A stretch of DNA of 60,000 nucleotides, from assembly GCA_949358305.1 (NCBI GenBank), contig OX442315.1, positions 16,830,427 through 16,890,426 of the forward strand, in the 5' to 3' direction. The notes beneath the pieces are model-generated. The model had not been told where the DNA came from. It made no database searches and saw only the letters and a program-made list of their open reading frames with translations. Positions 12,443-24,707 of the stretch are shown one piece after another. Numbering within the stretch: the stretch's first letter is position 1; each line of letters begins with the position of its first letter. A program made the position numbers and the translations under genes. This DNA is from Strigamia acuminata. Taxonomy: Eukaryota; Arthropoda; Chilopoda; Geophilomorpha; Linotaeniidae.

Positions 12443-12460
12443 ATATACTACTCAAACCCA

Positions 12461-12702
12461 GGTGTAAGTGGTCACCTCTTTTCAGTGTGTAATCAAATGT
12501 TTATTTCAAGTTTTTCAGGTTTAGTGTAATAAATAAATAAATTTGCACATGAGGGTTGAAAAATACACTGAATTTACTTTAATTCAAAAAAAACAAAACC
12601 AAAATAAACAAATAAACAAAAAAGTTATGACTGATTTCAGTTGAGTTATTTGACACAAGTGAAAGTGGTCACTGCACTACTTGACTCATGTGAAAGTGGT
12701 CA
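12461..12702. repeat. IR/DR-like direct repeats in the left arm
   Basis: GTGTAAGTGGTCACC at the arm tip is followed about 200 bp inward by GTGAAAGTGGTCAC and GTGAAAGTGGTCAA, all in the same direction. Mirror copies lie in the right arm near 13,389-13,431 and 13,616-13,629. In Sleeping Beauty-type elements, direct repeats of this arrangement are transposase binding sites; that role here is inferred. Confidence 0.6.
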
Positions 12703-12709
12703 AGTCATT

Positions 12710-12980
12710 TTAATATTTTGTAACATCATCTTTAGCATTAATTCCTGCCTGAATACGGTCTGACATGGTTTCTATTAGTTCTTGACAATATTCTGGAGTG
12801 ATCGAGCCCCACAGGCCAAGTCAAAACTTAAATGTGATGGGTTTGAAAACTGAGCAATTGACTTGACTTTATGTTTAGAATCATTTTCCTACTGAAATAT
12901 CCATTTCAAAGCCAGTTTATCATCTGCAAATGGAAGCATAACAATCCTCCAACACTTTTTTTATAAGTATATTGGTCTGT
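12710..12980 (-). pseudogene. Tc1-like transposase C-terminal fragment, left arm
   Basis: Minus-strand translation gives motifs of the Tc1/mariner transposase C-terminal region: DQYTYK, then (after a frame change) MLPFADDKLALKWIFQ, a stop, ENDSKHK, later LGLWGSITPEYCQEL and NAKDDVTKY before a TAA. The stop stands just before the position of the second catalytic Asp (usually FQQDN), and that residue reads Glu here. The N-terminal DNA-binding part and first catalytic Asp are absent. The copy is broken by truncation, frameshifts and the stop. Confidence 0.85.
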
Positions 12981-13110
12981 GAAACCCTTAATTTAATGTT
13001 GTGGACTGATACACATACAGGAAACCATCCCCAAGCCATTTTACTATTGGGATGGCTTGGGGATGGTTTTCTCTATGTGTATCGGTTCACAACATTAAAT
13101 TAAGGGTATC

Positions 13111-13380
13111 ATGGACCAATATACTTATAACAAAGTGTTGAAGGATTGTTATGCTTCAATTTGCAGGTGATAAACTGGCTTTGAAATGGATATTTCAGTA
13201 GGAAAATGATTCTAAACATAAAGTCAAGTCAATTGCTCAGTTTTCAAACCCATCACATTTAAGTTTTGACTTGGCCTGTGGGGCTCGATCACTCCAGAAT
13301 ATTGTCAAGAACTAATAGAAACCATGTCAGACCGTATTCAGGCAGGAATTAATGCTAAAGATGATGTTACAAAATATTAA
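13111..13380 (+). pseudogene. Tc1-like transposase C-terminal fragment, right arm
   Basis: This mirrors the left-arm fragment on the plus strand and ends at the TAA at 13,378-13,380. It reads MLQFAGDKLALKWIFQ where the left arm has MLPFADDKL. It shares the same in-frame TAG, the same Asp-to-Glu change and the same disruption around SHLSFDLA. The shared lesions mean the arms derive from one already broken copy or have been made alike by gene conversion. Confidence 0.85.
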
Positions 13381-13647
13381 AATGACTTGACCACTTTCAC
13401 ATGAGTCAAGTAGTGCAGTGACCACTTTCACTTGTGTCAAATAACTCAACTGAAATCAGTCATAACTTTTTTGTTTATTTGTTTATTTTGGTTTTGTTTT
13501 TTTTGAATTAAAGTAAATTCAGTGTATTTTTCAACCCTCATGTGCAAATTTATTTATTTATTACACTAAACCTGAAAAACTTGAAATAAACATTTGATTA
13601 CACACTGAAAAGAGGTGACCACTTACACCTGGGTTTGAGTAGTATAT

Positions 13648-15245
13648 CCACCGGTATATATATATATTTTATTTAAATAAAATATTCAAAAGAAATTTAA
13701 TATGTATAAAGAGATCCTATAAAAAAAATATTAACCAACATTTTTAAAACTTTTTAAACGGAATAAATTTACAAATAAAAATGAAAACTTAAAATCTAAA
13801 TACGAAAAAAAAATCACTTAAAATTCTCACCTTCAAGTCAAAGTAAAAAAGAAATTATTTCCTATCGACCACCACTAGAGGGTGGCTGCTTCCAAACACA
13901 AAGAAACTCGATTCTGACTGCTTGTAAAACACAAGCAATAAATTTTCCATATCTTACATCTAAACTGCAACTAAAACAAATTTATTTTTCATAATAATTT
14001 TTTGACAACACAGTTTGATCCAAAAAAAAATAAAACAGAAAAAAAAATAAATAAAAAGATAAAAATTTTCCATTAAAAAACTGCCCGAGAAAACCATGAA
14101 TTCTCACCCCACTTCCAAACAAAACAAAACAATACAAACATCACGTTGCACACTTGCTTTACGAGTTTAAAATCGCAAATCTAGGAGAGAAGCTGATAAT
14201 TGGCTTTGTTCGTTATGAAGTTGAGTCAATTCCCTTCCGGACCCTATATTGGAGGCCATTGCTCTAAGATAGTTTCGAGTCTACCTCGACGTTCATCTGC
14301 TCTTCTTTTGGCTTCTCCTTTACGACTCCCGCTTGCCATGTAAACCACAGCCAACATAAAACAAAACAAGGCTCGTTCCAAGAGACTCATGAACATGCGG
14401 GTGCGAATGCCAAAGAACCTCAAGACTTTGTACTATTTCTCACCTGATGTGCCTTGGAGACAAACCAAAACAACTTTATGAACACTCCACTCTAGTATCT
14501 CGATCAGAATAGCACTTGGCATCATCAAATTGCGCATAAATCTCGCTCGAAATAAGCGTTTAAATGGCAAAGAAATAAAACTCCACGGTGATGGTGCAAC
14601 CCAATATCTTCTTGGTTCACAATTCCAAAGCTATCTTATAAAAAATTCGCTGCCGGAATAGCAATGTAATTCACAAGAATGTGAGTCGCCTGGGAATCAA
14701 CACGTGTCCGCTGTCATCAACGAGTCAATCGTAAAATGAGTCACATCTCACACAAGATGTGTTCAATTTTATTAAGAAAAGTAACTTCAACTTTTCTTAC
14801 CCAATTTTAAAGCTTATACGTATGAATGCTCTGATCTAAACGAGAGTCACGGCTAAATTCGTTTATAGTTATGTCGCTTCTTAAATCACCATTTTAAATT
14901 ACGACTACAGTACAGAGTATACCACAGAACTGTCCCTTGTTATGGTTATACCGTAGTTAAGTATTCGGGTCAAGGCGAATTCGGAGAACCCGTAAAGACA
15001 TTATGACGTTACAAACGTCATTTCGGTTGATTTAAAGACCAACGCCTTCAAGAAAGAGAGATTTTTATAGTCTTTGGACATTACATCTCGCATTACACTT
15101 GTTTGGACCCGAATTAATGTAAAAATGAAAAGACATCCATTAGGGTTGAACGTTAAGTCAAAAATAATTTATTCAGCCATGACTAAACAGAGCTAATCCA
15201 GGCCTTTACCGTACGACACTTGGTGGTGCTGCCACTCACATACAG
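13648..15245. other. Gene-free region
   Basis: I see no gene. A-rich low-complexity sequence (13,660-14,100) gives way to mixed sequence (14,160-15,200). A CTCF-like CCACTAGAGGGTGG string lies near 13,868, and a small GACGTT/AACGTC hairpin near 15,003. The function is unknown. Confidence 0.45.
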
Positions 15246-15470
15246 CATAAGTCAAAAGTCTGGACACACCGTTTTTTCTTGAAAATGACTGCAGATATAT
15301 CTATTCCACTAATGCGATAGAATAAGAAGTCGATGGCGGGTTATCCGATTGTACGACCTTAAATTTGACTTGGAAGGTCATCTTCAAGGTTATCCATTTT
15401 ATACTTTTTAAACGGTTGTAGATACGCTAAAATTTCCAATTACAAAGTTGTAGAGCAACATTAAATTAGG
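15246..15470. mobile_element. Truncated MITE related to 54,960-55,280
   Basis: It starts AGTCAAAAGTCTGGACACACC, then TTTTTTCTTGAAAATGACTG, matching the terminus at 54,967. Its interior (AAATTTGACTTGGAAGGTCATCTTC ... TTTTTAAACGGTTGTAGATA ... ATTTCCAATTACAAAGTTG) is the reverse complement of the interior at 55,090-55,190. The far terminal repeat is missing. The end sequence resembles termini of Tc1/mariner-type elements. Confidence 0.75.
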
Positions 15471-18400
15471 TGGACAGTGCTGTGTCTAGTCTACACCATA
15501 CACCGTAACGTAAACTTTTCAAAATATTTTCTTCAAAATTTTATCATTGATTAGTCAGTAAAATACAAACAACCTTTTTTTTTTCTTTCAAAACAATCAC
15601 AAATCCAATTTCACATTTTCATCATCATCCCACCTTTTGCCTCCTCAGAATTTAAACCACGTTTTGAATCCTGCTCTACCTTACCGATAAAAGCAAACGC
15701 AAATACTCGTCGGGAAGCAATAGCCCCCTCCCCAGTTGCTCAAAAGCTACTAACCTGCAGCACTCAATTCATGTCAACACCTTAAGTAATGCATGAGAAA
15801 TACCTAGAGGAAGGCGAACAGGGAAAAAAGAGCATTCGGACAAAGGCAATCTCATTGCTTCAAAACCCAAACCGAATCTTCAATTCCAAACTACAGCGAA
15901 TTTCCATTTCAACGACACCCCCATTGAAACCACCTTTAATTGATTGCAGCCAACAACATCACATCAATATATAAAAACAATAACTTTTTTCCCTTTCCTT
16001 TTATCCCTTTTCAGCAAAAGTTCCATTCCAGTCGCCTCGATTGCATCTTTATTACCACTTGTCGCATAACACTAAGGAAAAAGTTCGACCCAAACCCTCG
16101 TAAAATCACTCGATCGAAATTGATGCGTTGGCACCCGAATATTACAAGAAGGGTGGCGCGCTTGTTGTACATTTTACAACAGCCTCTTTTCGATTGGTCG
16201 TTCTAAGTTAACGGCATTTCCTTGGAAAAATCACTAAGGTGATGGCGGTATGTGTGGTCTTTTCTAATGGCCCTTCCTTGTGCAGAATTGAGAACGCAAG
16301 CCACACAAACAGCTAAGAAGATTATTGCCATGCGAGTGGGAAAAGAGAAGAGGGTGGCGTAGGAGAAAGGGGCAAATGCTTTGAGTTGAATACAAAGTGA
16401 ATTTGCCACTCTGTCAACAGTGCGAGTTGTAAAAGGAAAAGCTTCGCTCGGTGTCCATTAATTAATGCAGACCTCGCACTAAGGCAAAGGCCATGGCATT
16501 TGCAGATGGGGTGAAGAGATCACGACTCGTACTATGCGCTCGCGCCAAAACTCACTCCACAACTTTAGCCGAACACGAATGAATGACCGAGCAACTTTAA
16601 GCTGTTGCGGGGGCTTAAAAAACGTGCAATTTTATTATAACAACCCGGAGGAAAGAAACATCCTGACTCATTGCTCGCGTTCAATTCCAAATTCTTTCAT
16701 ACGAGTGACTAAAAAAAAAATAATAAAAAATAAAAATAAAAAAATAAAAATAAAAAAAATTTCAAATTTCTTCAATCTTTCAAATAGCAGAAAATTGAAA
16801 ACGAAAAAATAAAAAAATGCAATTCTTCACATGGGTGATTTCTCTCCTTTAAACCTCATTTCTATCGAGTGTGGGCGGTTCTGCCTCCTGGCGACAATTC
16901 CGGGATCGAAACGTGGGCGCATTCCATTTTGCATCGCTTTCGTCCCTCTCTTCCTAACACCATTAATTACTTGATCCATTATGAGCCCATTGTTTTTCTC
17001 ATGGCCTATTCAGTCACTCATCGACTGGGTAATGTCTCTTTTGTTCCATCCTCCCCAACAATTTCGAGACGTCATCTCCATGGCAACAGGACCCATCAAA
17101 TGTCCACGCCACGATCGTAAAACGCACCCTTTTGCACACAGTCCAGTCCAGGTGGACGATTTTCCATTCACGCTAACTTCATAATTCCAGGCTATGAAAA
17201 ACACTCGCTTCTCTTTTTAACTTAATTACTCGCAACCCCTACACTCTTCCTTTATTTTTTATTGCCGCCTTTCTTAATTCAATTGCCGTAGTCAGATAAT
17301 GAATTTTGACTGAGCTGTCATATTTTCCGCAACTGCAAATTATCAATTCCGCCGCTAGATCTGTGAAATGACAAGTGGCGACGTGAATTAATCTGACTGA
17401 ATAATTCAAGTGGACTGTGCATTCATTCGAGTTAATTCCTACTGCAAATTAATGTGATGATGCTATCATTTCGGAAAAATCGTTGCGAATTATTACAGCT
17501 CAGTTTCCCAGAATTCGCAGGAAAATTCTCTCAAATTATTCATGAAAACAAAAACAAGCTGTTCTAGCAAGTCAATTATTTTCACTAGCTTCATTCGGTT
17601 GATTTTCAACGAGAAAACTCATTACGTGGAGATTCAAACAACCAAAATACGTCATTCAAACACGTTGCAAACCAACTTTTAAACAAGAATCTCGTTCAAA
17701 TGCTCCACTAAACGGGTTTAAACAAACTTTAAAACGAAAATCTCATTCAAAAGTTCGACTATACACGTTTAAACGACCATTTAAACGTTATTGAATATGT
17801 CTACTGTTCAATTTCCAATCAAAATATTATCACTAAAAAAAAAAACAATCTTTGAACAATCCATTCACCTTAATTTGAATTTTGCATAAAATATGATTAA
17901 CCATTGTGTTTTTTGAATGCACCCACATCGCTGTGTAGTTTGTTTTGTCTCGCTATTTCATGCCAAGGGAGTCATCTCTATTAGTGTTTAGCATTTTGTG
18001 TGTATTGAGTTTAGAGATTCTCTTTGCGTGCCACTAATAACACATCACTTTGTATTTCTAAGTGCTCAAAATATGACCTAAAGTCCAGACAAAAATTTAC
18101 ACAAAGCATTAAAAGCTATTAAACAAAAATAAACATTAAAAAAGGGTCTTGTGATGATGGCATTTTGTTTGGTGCAAATAGCCCATTTAAAATCCAACTA
18201 TTCAAGTAGTTAAAACCCATTAACCCTGCAAATCAGACACGAAAAAGTTATTGCTCATTACGAAACAAAGTGCACAAACAAATAAAACCGAGCTCAGTTC
18301 ACTCTCGGCAATAAATCCCACTTCCAGCCGCTAATTTCATATTTTGCGTCTTCACCCCGGTTCAAAGTTCAAAAACGCGAAGCCTCCATCAGCACAAGTA

Positions 18401-21400
18401 CAAACTAAAAAAAATAGACCAAAAAAAAAAAAAAAAAGAAAAAAAAGAAAACATTCCTCATTCGGCTGGCATGATTCATACGAGGCTACACTTTTGAGCC
18501 GCACTTGCCTCTCTCCTTGGCAACGAAGAGAGATGAACGCGCGCGTTTTCTCACAAGCCATAAATTCGTGGCAAATTATCACTCGCTACTTTAATGCATT
18601 AATTTTGCGAATCCCCATCAGATAACGTCGTCGACTGAATAACGACAATGGCTTCACATTAGAGGCTCAAAGACACCTTGTTGGACAAATCTGATGACAG
18701 AAGAAAACCTCAACCCACAAATTAGACCAACGACGAATTTCCAAACCTCGACTAATCACCTTCCGACTCGTCGATCGCTTTCGCCGACAAAACTCGCGCC
18801 GCCAATTCCAAGACAGTTCATGTTCGCGCGCGTAATCAAGACGGGCGCGAGGAGAGGAATTTATTTCCGACTGACCGACAACTGCGCCTCTTGACCAACC
18901 AATTTTCCCGCATATCCATCACTGGTCAGCCGAGTCGGATTAGGAAAAGCCGTGAGGCCCCCTGTGCACAATTTGTTAGTTTATAAATTGTTCTAACTTT
19001 TAACTCGATTCCCCCCCATACCTTATTTTATCACAAGACCTTCCATTCTTTTTCCATACTTGGATGGCGCCGGTTTCCTTAATCCAATTATTCTACGGGG
19101 CAACTTAAGTGAAATGCGATTCAATTTGCATTCTCAATGTTGAGAAACTAACCACGTGAAGACGATGCCAAAAAAATCCCAGCCTATTTCCATCTTTCAA
19201 TTACATCACATCTCCAACAAGACTAAGAGGGTAAAAAAATTAGAAATTTAAAAAAAAAATTAAAAAAAAATAATAAATAAACTATAATTTATTTCCATAA
19301 ACTCAACCAATTTAGCATGTCTTATCATACATAAACTTAAACCCCCAACATAAAAAAAAAAATTAAAAATAATTTTTTTTTTTTAAAAAAAAGCATTATT
19401 TTTACCTTCTATTCCGGGATTATTCTATGTAGAAAGAAGCAGTGGAAGCTCATCTCTGTTTCGTGTAGATATCTATAATTACTCCCTCGAGAAAAATTAA
19501 GTTTTGGGCCAAGTGAAATGAGACTCAACAGATAAACAACAGCAGCACATTATGAATTGTCTTTTAGCTCGCTACTTTGCACTCGTTTTCCCTCACCGCC
19601 TCGTTCCCAGTTTCTATCGATTGCCATTAGTACTTTTCCTTTTTTTTTGTTTCTGGTGCTGGCTAGCTTAACTTAGTGACGGTCACTCCTTTCTTCTGTC
19701 AGCTCGCTACTCACTGTAACAGATTGCAGTCCTCTCACGGCCGACATAAAGAAGATGGCGCAACTAATGACTGCTTTTCCGCCATCACACCAATATAAAC
19801 GGGTTAAATAATAGTTGAAAATAGATGAGGACTGTGCAGCAACTCTGACTCGACCAAAACGGTATTACGAGTAATTAGCAGCGGTGTTAAGAGAGTTGAT
19901 GACGTTGCGTTTGTCAAGCAACGCGTTGAAACCTTCAATTTTTCGTGTGAAGGCGACAGATGTGGGAGGACAGTACCTCAACCTGTCTTTGCGAGCTCTG
20001 CTTAATCCTTCGCTTTCAACTTCGCCGAGTAATCCCCTTTTAATTAGATATACAAGTGCTGGCAAAGAGTGCCCTCCGATAAAATAAATGATCCAGCAAA
20101 TCTACATTCAACAACAACAATGATAAATTCTCAAACATGATCGATTCGACCGCAATGACTCGTCCTTATCAAACACCAACTGTTTACATGGCCGGAAAAA
20201 TTATCCTGAAAACTTAAAGTGTAGCAAAAATAAATTTTCCAACCCATTGGACCATCAACTTGCTAGAATTTTCGGAAAACGTATGTGCAAATGACCTCGC
20301 GTTCAACAGTAATTGTATACTAATGTGTGAGGATGGGATAACTATCTTATTTGCAGCTAATACACACATTCACGCAAACAGTCAGTTATTTTAATTTGTG
20401 CTTTTAAAGCATAAACTTAGGCTAAATGCATTTCAGCTTTATAATTAGGTAAATTAATAGTAGACAGGAGTGTAGATATCTTGCCATGTCCAATTCAATA
20501 CATTACACGAGGCAAAATTTACACATTAATGTTTCTTTCAAATTTCATGTAAATTATTACCTCAAGCTACAGAAAACTATATTTCCTTACGTCGCCCTTT
20601 CGATAACTAATTATTATTACAGACAAAATGTAACTTGAATTACAGATTGTTGGAAAACTAAAAAAAAAAATTCTGGGTTCAAATAAGCGCCTGGGTATTT
20701 ATCCGGAGCTTTACGATATTGAAATTTATTAAATAATTGCAGAATTGAACAAAAAGAAGTTAATTAAGAAAAAATTAATGAAATTGTCACGATCAATTCG
20801 GTTGGTAGTGAATTAATTTAACAAATAATCGCGCAAAGTTATTCGCGCAGTGGGTCCAGGTTCGTGGGACGTCTCAAAATCAATTATAATCTTCAATCTA
20901 TAGGTTTATGACTAGTCATCTTCAATTTTTTTATTATTTTAAATCACAATTTTCATCAAACTGTGCCAAATTCTGGCGAAATTTAAAAACTTTAACAGGG
21001 AAAGGAGAAAAAAAGCTACAAAACTTTCCCAATCAGTTTAGGAAAACAGCTTGAGAAAATTGGAGTGTCAAGCTATAAAACGGCACTTATATAAATGGCA
21101 TGTCTAAATTAAAAACCTCTCTTGCTTAACAAAAAATAAAATTCCCCTTCTTCACCCCCAAAAAAGTAAACCCTATTCTAACATTAAAAAAAAAATACAA
21201 AGAGAAGAAAAGAGAAGAAAAGAAAAGAAAAGAAAAGGTGAGCGATTATTCAAGCCCATTGACTTGTAATGAATTCTGTCCCTGCCGACATGAGTAATGA
21301 ATTATTAAAATTTAATTTCGAAATTACCTTATCACAATAACAATGATTAATGATATTTTCCAACTTTTTTCTTTTTTTAACATTTGATATATTTGTGTTT

Positions 21401-22619
21401 TTATTTCCTTTTTTTTTATAAAAAATAAAAAATAAATAATAAATAAACTTTCATCAAACATAAAACTCATTTTACAAATGAAATTTAATAAAAACAAAAA
21501 ACATAAAAAAAAATTTTAAAAAAAATTAATAAATTAAATTAATTCGGTTTAAAGTAACAAGATTCACCACCAATAATAAGAAAACAATTTTAAAATTTTT
21601 TTGTTTACTTTAAAAAGATAAAAAAAAATAAATTAAATAAAAATTCCTCCCACAACTAAGCAAATGTAATCTGTCACTGTCACAGAATAAACCCAATAAC
21701 TGAACTACAAAAAAAAGATCAACGAATTTCACTTAAAACAAACTTTAAATAAGAAACGAAAAAAAAAATTAAATTTACAAAGAAAGGGCGAAAAGAGAAG
21801 GGAAAAAATGATAAGAGCATACAAAAGTTCATTTCTTATTCACACCGTGGTTTTTCTTTTCTCCGCACGCCATTAAAGAAGTCGACAATGTAAATGAAAG
21901 GAGGGAGATTCTTCTCGGCACGAGATCGCTTGCCTTTGCAATTCCAATCCCACTCCCACCTTATTGCGACGCGAAAAGGATCATCAATTTCAAATCCTTG
22001 ATAGCGCCATCCAAATTACTCGCGTGTAATTATTGGTTTGTCAGAACCGACTGCCCCGCTAGGGAACGCCACCTACAATGAAGGATTACCAACTTCATCT
22101 TAATTACCTCAAATCCAATACTTAAAACGAAAATAAAAATAATTAGATAGTTTTTTTTCCCTTCCCATTCACACTCTCCACCTACTCCATTCCCTTTTTT
22201 CCTCACTCCTTTCTCTTTACTTCACCTCAATTCAAAGCGTAAATAAGCCATCCATCAATGCCAATAAGCAACCTCCTCACCCATTCAATCTCTGTCTCAC
22301 ACAAGACAAGCGTAATCAACGATCAAAAAAAGAAAGAACACCATTCCTAATATAAAAAATTCCATCTAAAAGAACAAGAACAGATTCATAATAATTCTTG
22401 AAAAAATAAAACAGGGCTGAGAAAACAGCCCATATGGTTCAAAAAATACATTGAAATTATATTGACATCTATTGCAACGTGCTGTATTTCTTAGATTAAG
22501 AGTCGCCCATGTTTAAGAACAGCTGCTGACAAACCAAGAATACCGTATTTTCACAATAAAATGATTTTCTCTCAGTCGTAACGTAGCGAACGTTGAACAA
22601 ATGCGTTTGCACTACATTC
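15471..22619. other. Long gene-free, A/T-rich region
   Basis: I see no gene. Homopolymer and A/T-rich tracts are frequent (16,708-16,760, 18,418-18,450, 19,245-19,280, 19,350-19,395, 21,395-21,545, 21,610-21,650). Between them lie complex blocks (15,780-16,600; 16,860-17,450; 18,480-18,960; 19,560-20,400; 21,840-22,320) that could be conserved non-coding sequence, but this cannot be shown from one genome. Near 20,680 AAATAAGCGCCTGGGTATTTAT resembles the inner part of short inverted-repeat elements. The 22,438-22,480 and 22,490-22,560 segments resemble, in part, the dispersed repeat and the element at 58,263. Confidence 0.45.
21200..21237. repeat. (GAAAA)n-type purine microsatellite
   Basis: A run of AGAGAAGAAAAGAGAAG units shifts to AGAAA repeats: a purine-only low-complexity tract. 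Confidence 0.85.
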
Positions 22620-22626
22620 GTTAAAC

Positions 22627-23045
22627 CTAGGACGATCAACTACAGGACTTCCTATCTAGCACAATTTAATTGTTAGACTAATGCGATTCTGTCTTGTGAT
22701 CGTGGCGCCATCCGGCCGAATCCGCACAAAATGACATTATTTTGCGGGCAAATGGCGGACAACTGAGATCCCGCATTTACATTTTTAGAGGACATTATAA
22801 AGTGGTACATTTATATTTGAAGTTAAAAATAATGTCTTAAAAATTATTTATTATATTTTCAGATATTATTATTAAATCAAATATTAAATAAAATTGAACT
22901 AAGTTATAACGGATGTCAGTTGTCGGCCATTTGCCCGCAAAAGTTTTAACATTGCGACGACAGATGGCTCCTTCTTTGCATTTGTACGAGACGACTTAGA
23001 TTTCCAAAAAATGAAGATGTGAAGTCCTGTAGTTGATCGTCCTAG
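22627..23045. mobile_element. MITE with nested inverted repeats, GTTAAAC flanks
   Basis: CTAGGACGATCAACTACAGG at the left end is exactly mirrored at the right end (to 23,045). A second, internal inverted pair (TTTTGCGGGCAAATGGC and GGCCATTTGCCCGCAAAA) lies about 100 bp in from each side. GTTAAAC directly flanks both ends (22,620-22,626 and 23,046-23,052) and is a likely 7-bp target duplication, although the embedded TTAA could also be read as a piggyBac-type site. It has no coding capacity. Confidence 0.8.
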
Positions 23046-23174
23046 GTTAAACTAATGTACCATACAATGGGGTTACTTTGGACAGCGGGGCATCTTTGGA
23101 CACGAGCAGCAAACTGTTTGCCAAAGCACTACAAGAAAAGTCCTGGCCCGATATTGCTGTACTTACGTAAAATG

Positions 23175-23350
23175 AACTACGAAATGCCTTCCCAATATTA
23201 TTATTTGTCAAATATGAATGCATTTCAAAACGCATTTTTTCAATTGTATTATGAAATGCATTACCGGTATTTAATACACAAATAATATATTTAATTCCAC
23301 GAAATGCTACAATATATTGTAAAAAATAAATATATAAATTTATATCCGTA
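23175..23350 (+). repeat. Dispersed repeat, copy C
   Basis: Matches copy B in order: GAAATGCCTTCCCAATATTATT, TTTGTCAAATATGAATGCATTT, CGCATTTTTTCAATTGTATT, ATGAAATGCATTACC, TTTAATTCCACGAAATGC, TATTGTAAAAAAT. The start is more diverged than in B. It lies about 120 bp from the GTTAAAC-flanked MITE. Confidence 0.7.
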
Positions 23351-24425
23351 TGCAAAACTCCACAACAAAATTGTTCAAAAGATTATTATTTCAGTCGCAT
23401 TGGATTTCATTATTACTGAGGTTATTCGATTCATCCCAAAATGCCAATTCACACGGGTTGGAATGTGACACGTGGTTTTAACTTATTTACCAATGCTTCC
23501 GGGAGCGACGAGTTCAGGGATCACAGAACCTTTTAACTTGCTTGACCTCAAATGATCTCACCAATCGGGTAGTGACAACTCCATATTGTCTAGCGTTATG
23601 TAGTGTATGAATAAAATATATATATTTCTAGCTCATCTTTCAGTGTGCAACCAAGCAGTCTGTTTTCTCATTACTTCGCATCAGACGCTCAGCCACAAAA
23701 ATTCCATACCCGTAAAATAATGTTATTTTCTTTAGCGAAGAAGTTAGGAAGTTTGTGGCAACACAAGTTAAAACAATCTACGTTAGTTGAACTTGTTTAC
23801 ACAAGAAATGCATCACAGTTGTTATAAACTCGACCATCCGTGCTATCCGCAGCATCCACAATGTAAAATACACCAAGAGAAAGAAATAAAAGAAGAAAAT
23901 ACAATGCCAAGCAAATACGGAATCAGCAGACGACTCTAACTAATCATGTAATCAATCTGTTGTCAAAATCTGCCATATTGTATTTTTAGGTCCCGAATGA
24001 GTCTCCATGCTGATCGACACAATATACTATTGAGTATAAAAAAAAGAATAGTAGAAGTAAACAAAGAATTTGCAGTTACTATATTCCAGAAGGTCCCACC
24101 AAAATGGTTCAAATTGGGTCCAGCAATTGCTAAGGCCGGCCCTGTCTTAGAACACAGGATTTTAAAGTCTAAGTTATTGCATCTTAGTTTCTACTGCCTA
24201 CTGAGGAATGTCAACATTCCACACAATGTAAACGGGCCACAGAAATGTGTCAAGTCCACAGTGTGTTCAATTGGAAAGTGTAATTTCTTTTATCTAGACA
24301 AAGATTGATTGGTTTGGGTCCCAGCAAATCTGCCCAGTCTAGTAAGCCCATAACATAAAGAAATGCGTAGAATTAAAAGTTCGAAAAAATTAATAAAAAT
24401 ACTAATTCGCTTTCCTTAAGAAATA
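23351..24425. other. Gene-free region
   Basis: I see no supportable gene. The 103-codon frame at 23,997-24,308 is not low-complexity but shows no domain I recognise, and it has no convincing splice or promoter context. It could be a decayed element. Confidence 0.35.
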
Positions 24426-24707
24426 ATTACCGTAAGTGCTCTAATTGAGCACGGGATGCTGATTGAACGTGCTATACTGTACAACGCGGTATGAAAGTGC
24501 AAAAATGCAATTTTCAAGTTTCAAAAATATATTTTTCAAGTGCCAAAAATGCATTTTAATGTGCAAAATGCACTTTTTATGTGCAAAAATCAATTTTTTT
24601 TTTTAGATTGAAAATCTATTTTAATTATCGCCTCATCATTTCGTGCTGGAAAAGAATCTAGGTTCTGTCAATAGAGCACGGGTGTTCTAGAGAGCATTTC
24701 CGGTAAT
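24426..24707. mobile_element. MITE with ATTACCG ends and internal minisatellite
   Basis: The left end ATTACCGTAAGTGCTCT pairs imperfectly with the right end AGAGCATTTCCGGTAAT, and both sides carry an inverted AGCACGGG block. The right-terminal block (GTTCTGTCAATAGAGCACG, then GGTGTTCTA) recurs at 38,328-38,372, so it is a family end. The interior has a degenerate repeat of TGCAAAAATGCATTTT-like units (24,497-24,602). It has no coding capacity. Confidence 0.65.
24497..24602. repeat. Degenerate tandem repeat in MITE interior
   Basis: About five units of GTGCAAAAATGCATTTTTCAA-like sequence, 20-24 bp each, diverged in spacing and ending in a T run. Confidence 0.6.

Larger units (their letters stand above)
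12443..13647. mobile_element. 1.2-kb palindromic Tc1-like transposon derivative
   Basis: Two arms of about 600 bp mirror each other around a 12-nt centre (13,040-13,051). The arm tips read ATATACTACTCAAACCC and its complement, with TA steps fitting a Tc1/mariner TA target site. Each arm carries the C-terminal part of a Tc1-like transposase reading outward. Each also has three copies of a GTGAAAGTGGTCA-type motif: one at the tip (12,461-12,476) and two about 200 bp in (12,659-12,671; 12,690-12,702). This resembles the inverted-repeat/direct-repeat layout of some Tc1-like elements. By eye the outer ~450 bp of the arms are identical, while the inner ~150 bp differ at several sites and by one base in length. 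It cannot encode an active transposase. Confidence 0.9.

Noticed and set aside
23997-24308. 103-codon frame with mixed composition
   Set aside because: I recognise no family and see no gene structure around it; kept only as a note.
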